Source: Streptococcus henryi DSM 19005 (GTDB lineage Bacteria; Bacillota; Bacilli; Lactobacillales; Streptococcaceae). Taken from it: DNA of 35,059 nt. The notes beneath the pieces are model-generated. The model ran no database searches, was not told the DNA's origin, and saw nothing but the letters and a program-made list of their open reading frames with translations. A program made the translations under genes and the position numbers. The stretch covers positions 1-35,059 of the forward strand of contig NZ_AQYA01000022.1 in NCBI RefSeq assembly GCF_000376985.1. The letters run 5' to 3'. Position 1 is the first letter of the stretch, and the number at the start of each line of letters is the position of its first letter. Below are positions 13,626 through 22,961 of this stretch, one piece after another.

Positions 13626-14828
13626 ATGAGCAAAGAAATGTTAGAAGCCTTCCGTATTTTGGAAGAAGAAAAACACATCAACAAAGATGATATCATTGAT
13701 GCGGTTAAAGAATCCTTGAAATCTGCTTACAAACGTCGTTATGGACAGTCTGAATCATGTGTCATCGAGTTTAATGAAAAAACTGGTGATTTCCAAGTCT
13801 TTACAGTTCGTGAAGTCGTTGAGGAAGTATTTGATTCACGCCTTGAAATCAGTTTGTCAGATGCCCTCAAAATCAGCTCTGCCTATGAGCTTGGCGACCG
13901 CATTCGTTTTGAAGAATCTGTTAAGGAATTTGGCCGTGTCGCTGCTCAGTCAGCTAAGCAAACAATCATGGAAAAAATGCGTCGTCAAATGCGTGAAGTA
14001 ACTTACAATGAGTACAAACAGCATGAAGGCGAAATCATGACAGGTACGGTTGAACGTTTTGACCAACGTTTCATCTATGTTAACCTTGGTTCTTTAGAAG
14101 CACAGCTTTCTCACCAAGACCAAATTCCTGGTGAAACTTGGAAATCTCATGATCGCATTGAAGTATACGTCTACAAAGTTGAAAACAATCCAAAAGGTGT
14201 TAACGTCTTTGTTAGCCGCAGTCACCCAGAATTCATCAAACGTATTATGGAACAAGAAATTCCTGAAGTATTTGATGGAACTGTAGAAATTATGAGTGTT
14301 TCTCGCGAAGCAGGCGATCGTACAAAAGTTGCTGTTCGCAGTCACAATGATAATGTTGATGCTATCGGTACTATTGTTGGACGTGGTGGATCAAACATTA
14401 AAAAAGTTATTGGTAAATTCCATCCAAAACGTTACGATGCTAAAACAGGTGTTGAAATTCCAGTCGAAGAAAACATTGATGTTATCCAATGGGTAGAAGA
14501 TCCAGCTGAATTTATCTATAATGCTATCGCACCTGCTGAAGTTGATATGGTTCTCTTCGATGATGAAGATAGCAAACGCGCAACAGTTGTTGTCCCAGAT
14601 AGCAAATTGTCATTGGCAATCGGTCGTCGTGGACAAAACGTTCGTTTGGCAGCTCACTTGACTGGTTACCGTATTGACATCAAGTCAGCATCTGAATATG
14701 AAGCTCTTGAAGCAGAACGTGAAGTTCAAGGAGTTGTTGATTCATCTTCTGTAGAAGCACCTGTTGTCCAAGAAATTGATGCTGACTTTGCTGCCGCAGC
14801 TGAAGCTTTCGGCACTGAAGCTGAATAA
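13626..14828 (+). CDS. nusA: Transcription termination/antitermination factor NusA
   Basis: A 400-residue RNA-polymerase-binding protein controlling pausing, termination and antitermination. The N-terminal RNAP-binding domain starts KEMLEAFRILEEEKHINKDD. The S1 domain is near 135-200 (EGEIMTGTVERFDQRFIYVN), and two KH domains follow (VGRGGSNIKKV and LAIGRRGQNVRLAAHL). The C-terminus is short and acidic, as in other Firmicutes. The start at 13626 matches family N-termini; the in-frame ATG at 13560 would add 22 unrelated residues and has no ribosome site. The chosen ATG also lacks one (CTTAATATCTTAATT precedes it), so translation may depend on the leader ORF upstream. Confidence 0.95.
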   Translation: MSKEMLEAFRILEEEKHINKDDIIDAVKESLKSAYKRRYGQSESCVIEFNEKTGDFQVFTVREVVEEVFDSRLEISLSDALKISSAYELGDRIRFEESVKEFGRVAAQSAKQTIMEKMRRQMREVTYNEYKQHEGEIMTGTVERFDQRFIYVNLGSLEAQLSHQDQIPGETWKSHDRIEVYVYKVENNPKGVNVFVSRSHPEFIKRIMEQEIPEVFDGTVEIMSVSREAGDRTKVAVRSHNDNVDAIGTIVGRGGSNIKKVIGKFHPKRYDAKTGVEIPVEENIDVIQWVEDPAEFIYNAIAPAEVDMVLFDDEDSKRATVVVPDSKLSLAIGRRGQNVRLAAHLTGYRIDIKSASEYEALEAEREVQGVVDSSSVEAPVVQEIDADFAAAAEAFGTEAE

Positions 14829-14854
14829 GAAAGATAAGAGAAAAGAGGTGTTTC

Positions 14855-15151
14855 ATGGCTAAAACACGTAAAATACCTTTAAGAAAATCAGTTGTCTCAG
14901 GTGAAGTGATTGATAAACGTGATCTTCTTCGTATTGTTAAGAATAAAGAAGGTGAGATTTTTATCGATCCTACTGGTAAACAGAACGGTCGTGGCGCCTA
15001 TATTAAGCTTGACAATAGCGAAGCTTTGGAAGCTAAAAAGAAAAAAGTTTTCAATCGTAGTTTCTCTGTAGAAGTTCCAGAGGAATTTTATGACGAATTG
15101 ATTGCTTATGTGGATCACAAAGTCAAAAGAAGAGAGTTAGGTCTTGAATAA
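14855..15151 (+). CDS. ylxR: YlxR family RNA-binding protein (RnpM-type)
   Basis: A 98-residue basic protein of the YlxR/DUF448 family, encoded between nusA and infB in Firmicutes and reported in Bacillus to bind and modulate RNase P. Family features include KIPLRKSVVSGEV (a variant of the RxCxxCR-type start, here without the cysteines), LLRIVKNKEGEIFIDPTGKQ and GRGAYI. The Shine-Dalgarno AGAGGTG is 5 nt before the ATG. It overlaps the next gene by 8 nt. Confidence 0.93.
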   Translation: MAKTRKIPLRKSVVSGEVIDKRDLLRIVKNKEGEIFIDPTGKQNGRGAYIKLDNSEALEAKKKKVFNRSFSVEVPEEFYDELIAYVDHKVKRRELGLE

Positions 15152-15446
15152 TTTAGATCGTTTGTCCAATATGATTGGTCTAGCGCAGCGAGCTGGGAAG
15201 GTCATCTCTGGTGAAGAGTTAGTAGTAAAAGCCATTCAAACTGGCAAAGCTCAGCTTATTTTCCTAGCCAATGACGCCGGACCAAATGTGACAAAAAAAA
15301 TAACTGATAAAAGTAATTATTACAAAGTAGAAGTCTCCACAGTGTTTAATGCACTGGAATTAAGTGCTGCTCTCGGCAAGCCCCGTAAGGTGGTTGCCGT
15401 TGCAGACGCTGGATTTTCAAAGAAAATGAGGACTCTTATGGTATAA
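15144..15446 (+). CDS. ylxQ: L7Ae-family ribosomal-type protein YlxQ
   Basis: A 100-residue L7Ae/L30e-fold RNA-binding protein (RNA kink-turn binder type). Visible features are [33 protein letters not shown] and the C-terminal [15 protein letters not shown]. The start is a TTG inside the ylxR stop region (overlap 8 nt), so it is translationally coupled; the ATG at 15171 would cut the first helix and has no ribosome site. Standard nusA-ylxR-ylxQ-infB order. Confidence 0.9.
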   Translation: MNNLDRLSNMIGLAQRAGKVISGEELVVKAIQTGKAQLIFLANDAGPNVTKKITDKSNYYKVEVSTVFNALELSAALGKPRKVVAVADAGFSKKMRTLMV

Positions 15447-15465
15447 CAGAATAGGAGGACATCAA

Positions 15466-18336
15466 TTGTCAAAGAAAAGATTACATGAAATTGCTAAAGA
15501 ACTTGGCAAGAGTAGCAAGGAAGTAGTTGCGCAAGCACAAGCATTAGGCCTTGCTGTGAAAAGCCATTCTTCTAGCGTAGAAGAATCTGATGCTAAACGT
15601 ATCGTTGAGAGCTTCGGTTCACAAAATAAGGAAGGAAAAGCTGCTGCCCCAGTTAAAGAAGCTAAATCTACTCCAGTCAAAGTTGAAGTAGCTTCTAGTG
15701 CTGAGACAAAAGCAACTCCAGCTGCAGCCGCTGCTCCGATCAAAGAAACTGTGGCACCTAAACCAAAACCTCAAAGTCGTAACTTTAAGGCAGAGCGCGA
15801 AGCAAAAGCAAAAGCGGAAGCTGAACGACGTGCCAATAGTGGTGGTAATCGTAATAACGATCGTCGTAACGATAACCGACGTAATGATAACCGCAACCAA
15901 GGTCAGAATCGTTCAGATAACCGTCAAGGTGGAGGTCGTCAAGACAATCGTCAAGCAGGAAATCGTGATCGTAATTTCCAAGGTCAGAATCGTAACAATG
16001 ATCGTCGTCAAGACAATCGTCGTAACGATAATCGAAACAATGAACGCCGTCAACAAACTGCTGCGCCAAAAATTGACTTCAAAGCACGTGCTGCAGCATT
16101 GAAGGCAGAGCAAAATGCAGAGTATTCACGCACTAGTGAGAGTCGTTTCCGTGAACAAGAAGAGGCAAAACAACGTGCAGCTCGTGAAGCACAGGCTGCT
16201 AGAGAGGCTGCACTTCAAGCTCAAGAAGCTGAACGTCAAGCTCAAGTAGAAGCGCAAGCTAAGAAGGAAGCAGCTAAAAAAGCTGCCCTTAAGCAGTCAG
16301 CTGCTCCTGTAAAAGCAGCCCCTGCTTCAATTCAAGAAGCACCAAAGGCACAAGATAATCGTCGTAAGAAACAAGGTCGCTCTGAAAAAACACGTGAATT
16401 TTCACGTGAATCTGAAGATGGACCTAAGCAAACAAGAAATAATAAGTGGAATAATCAAAACCAAGTGAGAAATCAAAGAAATAGTAACTGGAATAACAGC
16501 AAAAAGAACAAAAAAGGCAAGAATAATCGTCATGACACAGTAAAACCTGTCACTGAACGTAAATTCCATGAATTACCTAAAGAATTCGAATACACTGAAG
16601 GGATGACAGTTGCAGAAATCGCAAAACGTATTAAACGTGAGCCTGCTGAAATTGTTAAAAAACTCTTCATGATGGGAGTAATGGCAACTCAAAACCAATC
16701 ATTGGATGGCGAGACAATCGAACTTCTTATGGTTGATTATGGTATTGAAGCTAAGAAGAAAGTCGAAGTGGACACAGCGGATATTGAACGTTTCTTTGGA
16801 GATGAAGAATATCTTAATCCTGAAAACATGGTTGAACGTGCGCCAGTTGTTACTATCATGGGACACGTTGACCATGGTAAAACAACCCTTCTTGATACAC
16901 TTCGTAATTCACGTGTCGCAACAGGTGAAGCAGGTGGTATCACTCAGCATATCGGTGCCTACCAAATCGTTGAAAACGGTAAGAAAATTACTTTCTTGGA
17001 TACACCTGGTCACGCGGCCTTTACCTCAATGCGTGCGCGTGGTGCCTCAATCACAGATATTACAATCTTGATTGTTGCTGCTGATGATGGTGTTATGCCA
17101 CAAACAATTGAAGCCATTAACCACTCTAAAGCTGCAGGTGTTCCAATCATCGTTGCTATCAACAAGATTGATAAACCAGGTGCTAACCCAGAGCGTGTTA
17201 TCGGTGAATTGGCTGAGCATGGTGTTATCTCAACTGCTTGGGGTGGAGACTCTGAGTTTGTAGAAATCTCAGCTAAATTTGGTCAAAACATTGAAGAATT
17301 GCTTGAAACAGTCCTCCTTGTAGCTGAAATGGAAGAGCTTAAAGCTGATCCAACAGTTCGTGCCATCGGTACAGTTATCGAGGCTCGTCTTGATAAAGGT
17401 AAAGGTGCGGTAGCCACCCTTCTTGTTCAGCAAGGTACCCTTCATGTTCAAGACCCAATCGTTGTTGGTAATACCTTCGGTCGTGTCCGTGCTATGACCA
17501 ACGACCTCGGTCGTCGTGTTAAATCAGCGGAACCTTCAACGCCAGTATCTATCACTGGTTTGAATGAAGCACCAATGGCTGGTGATCACTTTGCCGTTTA
17601 TGAAGATGAAAAAGCTGCGCGTGCAGCTGGTGAAGAACGTGCTAAACGAGCTCTTCTTAAACAACGTCAAGCGACACAGCGTGTTTCACTTGAAAACCTC
17701 TTTGACACTCTTAAAGCTGGTGAAGTGAAATCAGTTAACGTCATTATCAAAGCTGACGTACAAGGTTCTGTTGAAGCCTTGGCAGCATCACTTCTTAAGA
17801 TTGATGTCGAAGGTGTTAAAGTAACGGTTGTTCACTCTGCTGTTGGTGCCATCAATGAATCTGATATTACCCTTGCAGAAGCTTCTAATGCCGTTGTAAT
17901 CGGATTTAACGTCCGCCCTACGCCACAAGCGCGTGCTCAAGCAGATGCTGATGGTGTTGAAATTCGTCTTCACTCAATCATCTATAAGGTTATTGAAGAA
18001 GTTGAAGATGCCATGAAAGGTATGCTTGACCCAGAATTTGAAGAAAAAATCATCGGTGAAGCAATTATCCGTGAAACCTTCAAAGTTTCTAAAGTTGGAA
18101 CAATCGGTGGATTCATGGTTATCAACGGTAAAATTACCCGTGATTCAAGTGCCCGTGTTATCCGTGACGGTGTTGTTATCTTCGACGGTAAATTGGCAAG
18201 CTTGAAACACTATAAAGACGACGTTAAAGAAGTCGGAAACGCCCAAGAAGGTGGTCTCATGATCGAAAACTTCAACGATCTTAAGGTTGATGATACTATT
18301 GAGGCTTACATCATGGAAGAAATCAAACGTAAGTAA
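15466..18336 (+). CDS. infB: Translation initiation factor IF-2
   Basis: A 956-residue GTPase that delivers fMet-tRNA to the 30S subunit. The start is a TTG with AGGAGG 7 nt upstream. Residues 1-50 are the first IF2N module ([19 protein letters not shown]). About 60-370 are low-complexity linker: an Ala/Lys/Pro part, then a stretch dominated by Asn, Arg, Asp and Gln (near 125-200), then an Ala/Gln/Glu helical part. A second IF2N module precedes the G domain: GHVDHGKTT (466-474), DTPGH, NKID and SAK. Domains II, III and C-terminal fMet-binding IV follow, ending MEEIKRK. The arginine/asparagine-rich linker is unusually long but typical of streptococci. Shadow frames on both strands in the linker are composition artefacts. 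Confidence 0.97.
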   Translation: MSKKRLHEIAKELGKSSKEVVAQAQALGLAVKSHSSSVEESDAKRIVESFGSQNKEGKAAAPVKEAKSTPVKVEVASSAETKATPAAAAAPIKETVAPKPKPQSRNFKAEREAKAKAEAERRANSGGNRNNDRRNDNRRNDNRNQGQNRSDNRQGGGRQDNRQAGNRDRNFQGQNRNNDRRQDNRRNDNRNNERRQQTAAPKIDFKARAAALKAEQNAEYSRTSESRFREQEEAKQRAAREAQAAREAALQAQEAERQAQVEAQAKKEAAKKAALKQSAAPVKAAPASIQEAPKAQDNRRKKQGRSEKTREFSRESEDGPKQTRNNKWNNQNQVRNQRNSNWNNSKKNKKGKNNRHDTVKPVTERKFHELPKEFEYTEGMTVAEIAKRIKREPAEIVKKLFMMGVMATQNQSLDGETIELLMVDYGIEAKKKVEVDTADIERFFGDEEYLNPENMVERAPVVTIMGHVDHGKTTLLDTLRNSRVATGEAGGITQHIGAYQIVENGKKITFLDTPGHAAFTSMRARGASITDITILIVAADDGVMPQTIEAINHSKAAGVPIIVAINKIDKPGANPERVIGELAEHGVISTAWGGDSEFVEISAKFGQNIEELLETVLLVAEMEELKADPTVRAIGTVIEARLDKGKGAVATLLVQQGTLHVQDPIVVGNTFGRVRAMTNDLGRRVKSAEPSTPVSITGLNEAPMAGDHFAVYEDEKAARAAGEERAKRALLKQRQATQRVSLENLFDTLKAGEVKSVNVIIKADVQGSVEALAASLLKIDVEGVKVTVVHSAVGAINESDITLAEASNAVVIGFNVRPTPQARAQADADGVEIRLHSIIYKVIEEVEDAMKGMLDPEFEEKIIGEAIIRETFKVSKVGTIGGFMVINGKITRDSSARVIRDGVVIFDGKLASLKHYKDDVKEVGNAQEGGLMIENFNDLKVDDTIEAYIMEEIKRK

Positions 18337-18597
18337 GCATTGCGACTAAAGTCTCTAATGCTTACACACCAGCGGCTATGGCCGTCTGGTTATACGTTAC
18401 ACTAGCTTTTTCCTTTAAGTATTGTCGACTTAAAGGAAAAATCGTCGAAGCGAAAATAATGACTTTATTTCCTCTTACAAGATAAGCATTAATGACTTAA
18501 AAGCGAAATCGTTGAAGGGAAAATAGTTGTTCTCAGCTAGCTCTATTTTCCACTTTGAGAAATAAAAGCAAAAGCTAGGTCTTCTGGCCTAGCTTTT
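18337..18597 (+). other. Hairpin-rich infB-rbfA intergenic region
   Basis: No gene is seen. Five inverted repeats follow each other: GCATT / AATGC (18337-18361); ACCAG-CGGC / GCCG-CTGGT with a bulged T (18368-18390); a perfect 14-bp TTTTTCCTTTAAGT stem (18407-18441); GGAAAATAG / CTATTTTCC (18518-18551); and the AAAAGCTAGG / CCTAGCTTTT stem listed separately. A 20-nt direct repeat, AATCGTCGAAGCGAAAATA and AATCGTTGAAGGGAAAATA, begins at 18440 and 18507, suggesting partial duplication. Confidence 0.55.
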
Positions 18598-18600
18598 ATT
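18570..18600 (+). terminator. Terminator after infB
   Basis: AAAAGCTAGG and CCTAGCTTTT form a perfect 10-bp stem with an 8-nt loop and a TTTTATT end. It would separate infB from rbfA at least partly. Confidence 0.65.
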
Positions 18601-18651
18601 GAAAGAAAAAAATTAAAGAAAGGAATCTAGCCCGTCTGGGGAACTAGAAAA

Positions 18652-18753
18652 ATGATAGACTCTTCCTCAAATAAGATTTTTGGATTGTCGCTTATTTTTC
18701 AGTCACTTTCTAGTCGGGTCTGGTATCATCATTATGGCAAACCATCGTATTGA
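18652..18753 (+). CDS. Putative 33-residue ORF overlapping the rbfA start
   Basis: An ATG preceded by TGGGGAA (8-nt spacer) opens a frame of 33 codons that ends 17 nt inside rbfA in a different reading frame. rbfA itself has no ribosome site. The sequences ACTAGAAA (at its start) and TTTCTAGT (18707-18714), with CCCG / CGGG outside them, can pair into a long hairpin spanning this ORF, so its translation would change the rbfA leader structure. No protein family is recognised; it may be regulatory or spurious. Confidence 0.35.
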   Translation: MIDSSSNKIFGLSLIFQSLSSRVWYHHYGKPSY

Positions 18754-19084
18754 CCGTGTTGGTATGGAAATCAAACGTGAAGTCAACGAGATTTTACAAA
18801 AAAAAGTTCGTGATCCACGTGTTCAAGATGTAACTATTACTGATGTTCAAATGTTGGGTGATCTGTCTATGGCTAAGGTTTACTATACCATTCATTCTGA
18901 GTTGGCTTCTGACAATCAAAAAGCACAGCTTGGACTTGAAAAAGCTACAGGCACCATCAAACGTGAACTTGGTAAAAATCTGACTATCTACAAAATTCCA
19001 GATTTGACCTTCATCAAAGATGAATCCATCGAATACGGTAATAAAATTGACCAAATGCTCCGCGATTTGGAAAATAAGAATTAG
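18734..19084 (+). CDS. rbfA: Ribosome-binding factor A
   Basis: A 116-residue KH-fold protein that binds the 30S subunit and helps 16S 5'-end maturation. Visible are [24 protein letters not shown], the strand [20 protein letters not shown] and [14 protein letters not shown]. The start at 18734 fits all family N-termini. A longer frame from 18680 would add 18 hydrophobic residues unlike the family. No Shine-Dalgarno precedes this ATG (CTGGTATCATCATT). It is separated from infB by about 400 nt of hairpins. Confidence 0.93.
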   Translation: MANHRIDRVGMEIKREVNEILQKKVRDPRVQDVTITDVQMLGDLSMAKVYYTIHSELASDNQKAQLGLEKATGTIKRELGKNLTIYKIPDLTFIKDESIEYGNKIDQMLRDLENKN

Positions 19085-19092
19085 TTTAAATG

Positions 19093-19121
19093 AGATCTGT
19101 CAATTTTGATAGGTCTTTTTT
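19093..19121 (+). terminator. Terminator after rbfA
   Basis: AGATCTGTCA and TGATAGGTCT pair fully (two G-U) with an ATTT loop and a run of six T. Confidence 0.85.
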
Positions 19122-19178
19122 ATGATACAATAAGATTATTTACAAGTGTTGAAGTTCTAGGAAGAGTAGGGAAAGTAT

Positions 19179-19701
19179 ATGGATTTAGAGAAACTATTTT
19201 TGTCTGACAACGAACTTATGGGAATTTTTAGGATAATAGCAGAGCTGGATTTGCAAGACTGCTGGTTAGCAGCTGGAACTCTGCGAAACTACATTTGGAA
19301 TATCTTATCAGACCGTCCAGGACTAGAGGATGCCAGTGATTTGGACGTGGTCTTCTATGATCCCCGCATCTCCTATGAGCAAACTTTAGACATTCAAGAA
19401 AACCTTCAGCAAGTCTATCCAAAATATAAATGGGAAGTCAAAAATCAAGTTTACATGCACATCCATAGTCCAAATACTTTACCTTATCAATCAGCTAGGG
19501 ATGCAATTGCAAAATACCCTGAACGTTGTACGGCTATTGCCGGACGTTTGAATAAAGAGAGATTTAGAACTTTTTCTTCCATATGGTACAGAAGACATAA
19601 CAAATTTCATCCTAGCCCCAACTCCTCACTTTGCTGAAGATTTAGAACGCATGGAACTATATAAAAGCCGATTGACCAAGAAGAACTGGCTAAACAAGTA
19701 G
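19179..19701 (+). pseudogene. Nucleotidyltransferase family protein, frameshifted
   Basis: The first part (to about 19557) encodes LAAGTLRNYIWN and DLDVVFYD, the fold and metal-binding acidic pair of the DUF925-type nucleotidyltransferases, then DAIAKYPERCTAIAGRLNKE. The frame then turns to unrelated residues and stops at 19637. In the next frame from 19564 the expected C-terminus continues: LELFLPYGTEDITNF, LAPTPHFAEDLERMELYK, ending at TAG 19699. One extra base in AAAGAGAGATTT near 19553-19563 explains the break. Rejoined, the protein would be about 173 residues. Either a true pseudogene or a sequencing error. The gene lies just before the cop operon and has no clear partner. Confidence 0.85.
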
Positions 19702-19724
19702 CCTCAGCTAAGAGAAAATGATTT

Positions 19725-19750
19725 AAGATGAGCTGGTCTCATCTTTTTTT
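19725..19750 (+). terminator. Terminator before the cop operon
   Basis: AAGATGAG and CTCATCTT form a perfect 8-bp stem with a CTGGT loop followed by T7. Confidence 0.85.
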
Positions 19751-19761
19751 ACATATTACTG

Positions 19762-19805
19762 TTGACAAATGTAAACAGAAACCTTATAATAAATCTACAA
19801 ATGTA
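19762..19805 (+). promoter_or_regulatory. cop operon promoter with two cop boxes
   Basis: A consensus promoter: -35 TTGACA (19762-19767), 17-nt spacer, -10 TATAAT (19785-19790). Two CopY operators of the form KACANNTGTA are present: GACAAATGTA (19764-19773), overlapping the -35, and TACAAATGTA (19796-19805), at the transcript start. CopY bound at both would block polymerase. Confidence 0.92.
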
Positions 19806-19837
19806 AACAAAAAAACAAAAAATAAAAAGGAGTTCTC

Positions 19838-20296
19838 ATGTCAATTTCAAATGCGGAATGGGAAATCATGCGGGTTGTTTGGGCCAAGGGCAAGACGACC
19901 AGCAATGAAATTTTAGATATTCTTTCTCAAAAAACAGAATGGACCAGCTCGACTGTCAAGACTCTCTTACGTCGTCTGGTTGATAAGGGCTACTTAGCAA
20001 CTGAAAAAGTTGGCAAATCATTTGTCTATTCTGCCCTTTTGACGGAGTCAGATAGCATCAATGTCCAAGCTGATGGGCTCTTTGCCAAATTCTGTCAGCG
20101 CAAGCATGTGGCTATTCTGGAACACCTTTTGGACCAGACCCTAATGACAGAAGAAGATATCAATAAGCTGCAGGCTCAGCTATTGTCCAAAAAAGAAAAG
20201 GCAGTGGAGCAAGTCCCATGTAACTGTACGCCAGGGCAATGCAACTGTCAAGAGCATGTCCATATTTTAGAGGAGGCGAGTGCCAATGGCAACTAA
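19838..20296 (+). CDS. copY: Copper-responsive repressor CopY
   Basis: A 152-residue BlaI/MecI-type winged-helix repressor. The N-terminal DNA-binding domain includes [19 protein letters not shown] and [15 protein letters not shown]. The C-terminal metal site is C128-N-C130-TPGQ-C135-N-C137, the CxCx4CxC motif that holds Zn when repressing and Cu(I) when released. The Shine-Dalgarno AAGGAG is 7 nt before the ATG. The promoter carries two cop boxes, so it regulates itself and copA. Overlaps copA by 11 nt. Confidence 0.96.
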   Translation: MSISNAEWEIMRVVWAKGKTTSNEILDILSQKTEWTSSTVKTLLRRLVDKGYLATEKVGKSFVYSALLTESDSINVQADGLFAKFCQRKHVAILEHLLDQTLMTEEDINKLQAQLLSKKEKAVEQVPCNCTPGQCNCQEHVHILEEASANGN

Positions 20297-22526
20297 AGAA
20301 ACTTTTGTGATTGACGGCATGACCTGTGCAGCCTGTGTGCTCAATGTGGAAAATGCGGTCAAAAAGTTAGATGGCATCGAGAGTGCGGTGGTCAATCTGA
20401 CAACGGAAAAAATGACAGTAGATTACGACCCAACCTTGGTCGATGACGCCAAGATTGAAAAAGCTGTGGCAGATGCGGGTTATGGGGCTACAGTATTCGA
20501 CCCTGAGACGGCCAAATCACAAGAGGAACGCGATGATGAGGCAACCAATCGCATGTGGCATAAGTTTCTCATGTCGGCTATTTTTTCGGTGCCCCTACTC
20601 TATATCTCTATGGGCTCTATGATGGGTATGTGGGTGCCGAATATGATCAGTCCTCATAGCTATCCCATGACTTTTACCCTTTTGCAGTTAGTTTTGACCC
20701 TGCCAGTCATGTATTTTGGGCGTCGTTTTTATGTCAATGGCTTCCGCTCGCTCTTCAAGGGTCATCCTAATATGGATTCCCTAGTGGCTATTGCTACGGC
20801 GGCAGCCTTTGTTTACAGCCTCTACAGTCTCTATCATGTCAGTCTGGGTCACGCCCACCATGTCCATGACCTTTATTTTGAGTCTGTGGCTGTTATTCTG
20901 ACCTTGATTACTCTAGGAAAATACTTCGAGACCTTATCTAAGGGACGGACTTCTGACGCTATTAAGAAATTGATGACCCTATCAGCCAAGGAAGCCACCG
21001 TTATCCGTCATGGTCAGGAACTTTCTCTGCCCATTGAAGAAGTGGTGCTGGGGGATGTCATTATCGTTAAACCTGGGGAAAAAATCCCTGTGGATGGTGT
21101 GGTATTGTCTGGTCAGTCAGCCATTGATGAATCTATGCTGACAGGTGAGTCCATTCCTGTTGAAAAGCAAGTTGATGACAAGGTTTTTGGAGCCTCTATC
21201 AACGGACAGGGCTCCATCACCATGAGGGCCGAAAAAGTTGGCGATGAGACCTTATTAGCTCAAATCATCAAATTGGTTGAAGATGCCCAACAAACCAAGG
21301 CGCCTATTGCTAAGATTGCTGACCGAGTCTCAGGTGTCTTTGTGCCTGTGGTGATGGTCATTGCCCTTGTGACAGGTCTCTTCTGGTACTTTGTTATGGG
21401 TGAAAGCTTCATCTTTGCCATGCAGACTGCCATCGCCGTTTTGGTCATTGCCTGCCCTTGTGCCCTTGGGCTCGCTACACCGACGGCTATCATGGTCGGT
21501 ACCGGTCGGGCTGCTGAAAACGGCATCCTCTTCAAACGCGGTGACACTCTTGAAAATGCCCCTCACCTGGACACCATCGTCTTTGATAAGACAGGAACTA
21601 TCACCCAAGGCAAGCCTCAGGTCATTCATGTTTTTGCTTATGGCCCTGAAAATGAGCAGAGCTTATTAGCCCAAGTGGCTTCCATTGAGAAGTTATCAGA
21701 ACACCCGCTCAGCCTAGCTATTGTTGAAAAAGCAGCTGCTGACCGACTTGACTTGCTGGCTATTGAGAATTTCACCTCTTTAACAGGTTTTGGACTGCAA
21801 GCGGACATTGCAGGGCAGACCATCTCAGTCGGTAATGACAAATTGATGCTGCAAAAAGAAGTCGATTTGACAGCCTCTCGGGAAGCGGTGCAGTCAGCGA
21901 CAGCACTTGGACAGACTCCAATCTATGTTGCCCGCGGCAATGAGTTAATTGGCCTAATCACCGTAGCTGACCAGGTTAAGGAAGACAGTAAGCAGACTGT
22001 GGCTAAGTTACAAGAAAAAGGAATTGACGTGGTCATGTTGACAGGTGACAATGCCAAAACAGCGCAAGCCATTGCCCAACAAGTTGGCATCAAAAATGTC
22101 ATCAGCCAAGTCCTGCCAGACCAGAAATCGCAAGCCATTCAGGACCTACAAAGTCAAGGTAAGATGGTAGGCATGGTCGGTGATGGTATCAACGATGCTC
22201 CTGCCCTGGCAACGGCAGATATCGGTATCGCAGTCGGTTCAGGGACGGATATCGCCATTGAGTCGGCGGACATTATCCTTATGAAGCCGAAGATTTCTGA
22301 TGTCATCAAGGCCTTGACTATCAGCCGCTTGACCATTAGAATTATTAAGGAGAATCTCTTCTGGGCCTTTATCTACAATGTCCTGGCTATCCCAGTGGCA
22401 ATGGGTGTCCTCTATCTCTTTGGCGGCCCCCTACTCAACCCTATGATTGCTGGCTTTGCCATGGGCTTCAGTTCAGTCTCAGTTGTGCTCAATGCATTGC
22501 GCTTAAAATATATTAAAATCAACTAA
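20286..22526 (+). CDS. copA: Copper-transporting P1B-type ATPase
   Basis: A 746-residue membrane ATPase exporting Cu(I). A single N-terminal metal-binding domain has GMTCAAC (C14, C17). The transmembrane metal site is CPC (390-392), the phosphorylation site is DKTGT (D434), SEHPL marks the P1B ATP-binding domain, and GDGIND (near 633) the hinge. The chosen ATG at 20286 has AGGAGG 9 nt upstream; a GTG at 20280 is too close. It overlaps copY and so is co-translated. Base composition is visibly more G+C-rich than the flanking genes, suggesting horizontal acquisition of the operon. The C-terminus is complete. Confidence 0.96.
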   Translation: MATKETFVIDGMTCAACVLNVENAVKKLDGIESAVVNLTTEKMTVDYDPTLVDDAKIEKAVADAGYGATVFDPETAKSQEERDDEATNRMWHKFLMSAIFSVPLLYISMGSMMGMWVPNMISPHSYPMTFTLLQLVLTLPVMYFGRRFYVNGFRSLFKGHPNMDSLVAIATAAAFVYSLYSLYHVSLGHAHHVHDLYFESVAVILTLITLGKYFETLSKGRTSDAIKKLMTLSAKEATVIRHGQELSLPIEEVVLGDVIIVKPGEKIPVDGVVLSGQSAIDESMLTGESIPVEKQVDDKVFGASINGQGSITMRAEKVGDETLLAQIIKLVEDAQQTKAPIAKIADRVSGVFVPVVMVIALVTGLFWYFVMGESFIFAMQTAIAVLVIACPCALGLATPTAIMVGTGRAAENGILFKRGDTLENAPHLDTIVFDKTGTITQGKPQVIHVFAYGPENEQSLLAQVASIEKLSEHPLSLAIVEKAAADRLDLLAIENFTSLTGFGLQADIAGQTISVGNDKLMLQKEVDLTASREAVQSATALGQTPIYVARGNELIGLITVADQVKEDSKQTVAKLQEKGIDVVMLTGDNAKTAQAIAQQVGIKNVISQVLPDQKSQAIQDLQSQGKMVGMVGDGINDAPALATADIGIAVGSGTDIAIESADIILMKPKISDVIKALTISRLTIRIIKENLFWAFIYNVLAIPVAMGVLYLFGGPLLNPMIAGFAMGFSSVSVVLNALRLKYIKIN

Positions 22527-22631
22527 TACTCTTCGAAAATCAAAATGATAGATCGTTAAGCCTTCTTGCCTACCATTAGGTATGTCTGCGTCGGCTTGCC
22601 TCCTCTAATTTTGATTTTCATTGAGTATAAT
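22526..22631. repeat. BOX-type repeat between copA and copZ
   Basis: The ends ATACTCTTCGAAAATCAAAAT and ATTTTGATTTTCATTGAGTAT are imperfect inverted repeats of about 20 nt, matching the boxA and boxC ends of the pneumococcal BOX element from memory. The interior (about 60 nt) forms a partial stem. The element starts at the copA stop and ends at a TATAAT that may serve copZ. Confidence 0.8.
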
Positions 22632-22652
22632 AGTTACAAAAAGGAGTTAAAC

Positions 22653-22856
22653 ATGGAAAAAACTTATGAAATTACAGGGATGAAATGTGATGGCTGTGTC
22701 AAGACGGTCACTGAAAAATTATCTGCTGTACGCGGTGTGGAAAAGGTTGTTGTTGACTTGGAGAAAAAACAAGCAACGGTAACAGGAAAACCTTTCAAAC
22801 TCTTCCTCAAACGTGCCCTTAAAGGTACTAAGTTTGAACTGGGCAAAGAAATATAA
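22653..22856 (+). CDS. copZ: Copper chaperone CopZ
   Basis: A 67-residue HMA-domain protein carrying Cu(I) to CopY or CopA. The metal site is GMKCDGC (C12, C15), and the beta-alpha-beta-beta-alpha-beta pattern is complete (VEKVVVDLEKKQATV). The ATG has AAGGAG 7 nt upstream; the longer frame from 22566 runs through the BOX repeat and is rejected. Third gene of the cop operon, now separated from copA by the repeat. Confidence 0.93.
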   Translation: MEKTYEITGMKCDGCVKTVTEKLSAVRGVEKVVVDLEKKQATVTGKPFKLFLKRALKGTKFELGKEI

Positions 22857-22877
22857 CAGTCATTACTGAATATGAGA

Positions 22878-22908
22878 AGAAGTTAAGCAGGTCTTGGCTT
22901 CTTTTTTT
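22878..22908 (+). terminator. cop operon terminator
   Basis: AGAAGTTAAG and CTTGGCTTCT form a 10-bp stem with two G-U pairs and a five-base loop, followed by T7. Confidence 0.85.
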
Positions 22909-22961
22909 CTAGCAAAAGTGCTACACTAGAGGGGTAACTGAATTTTGACAAAGGAGTAGTC

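Noticed and set aside
15619..16113. Several open frames on both strands within infB
   Set aside because: They lie in the Asn/Arg/Asp/Gln-rich linker, where codon bias opens alternative frames. They have no ribosome sites, and the infB frame is certain.
18680..18733. Extended RbfA from TTG 18680
   Set aside because: It adds hydrophobic residues unlike the family, and the TTG has no ribosome site.
22566..22652. Longer copZ from the ATG-like start at 22566
   Set aside because: The extension is encoded by the BOX repeat, and the ATG at 22653 has an ideal Shine-Dalgarno and the normal HMA N-terminus.
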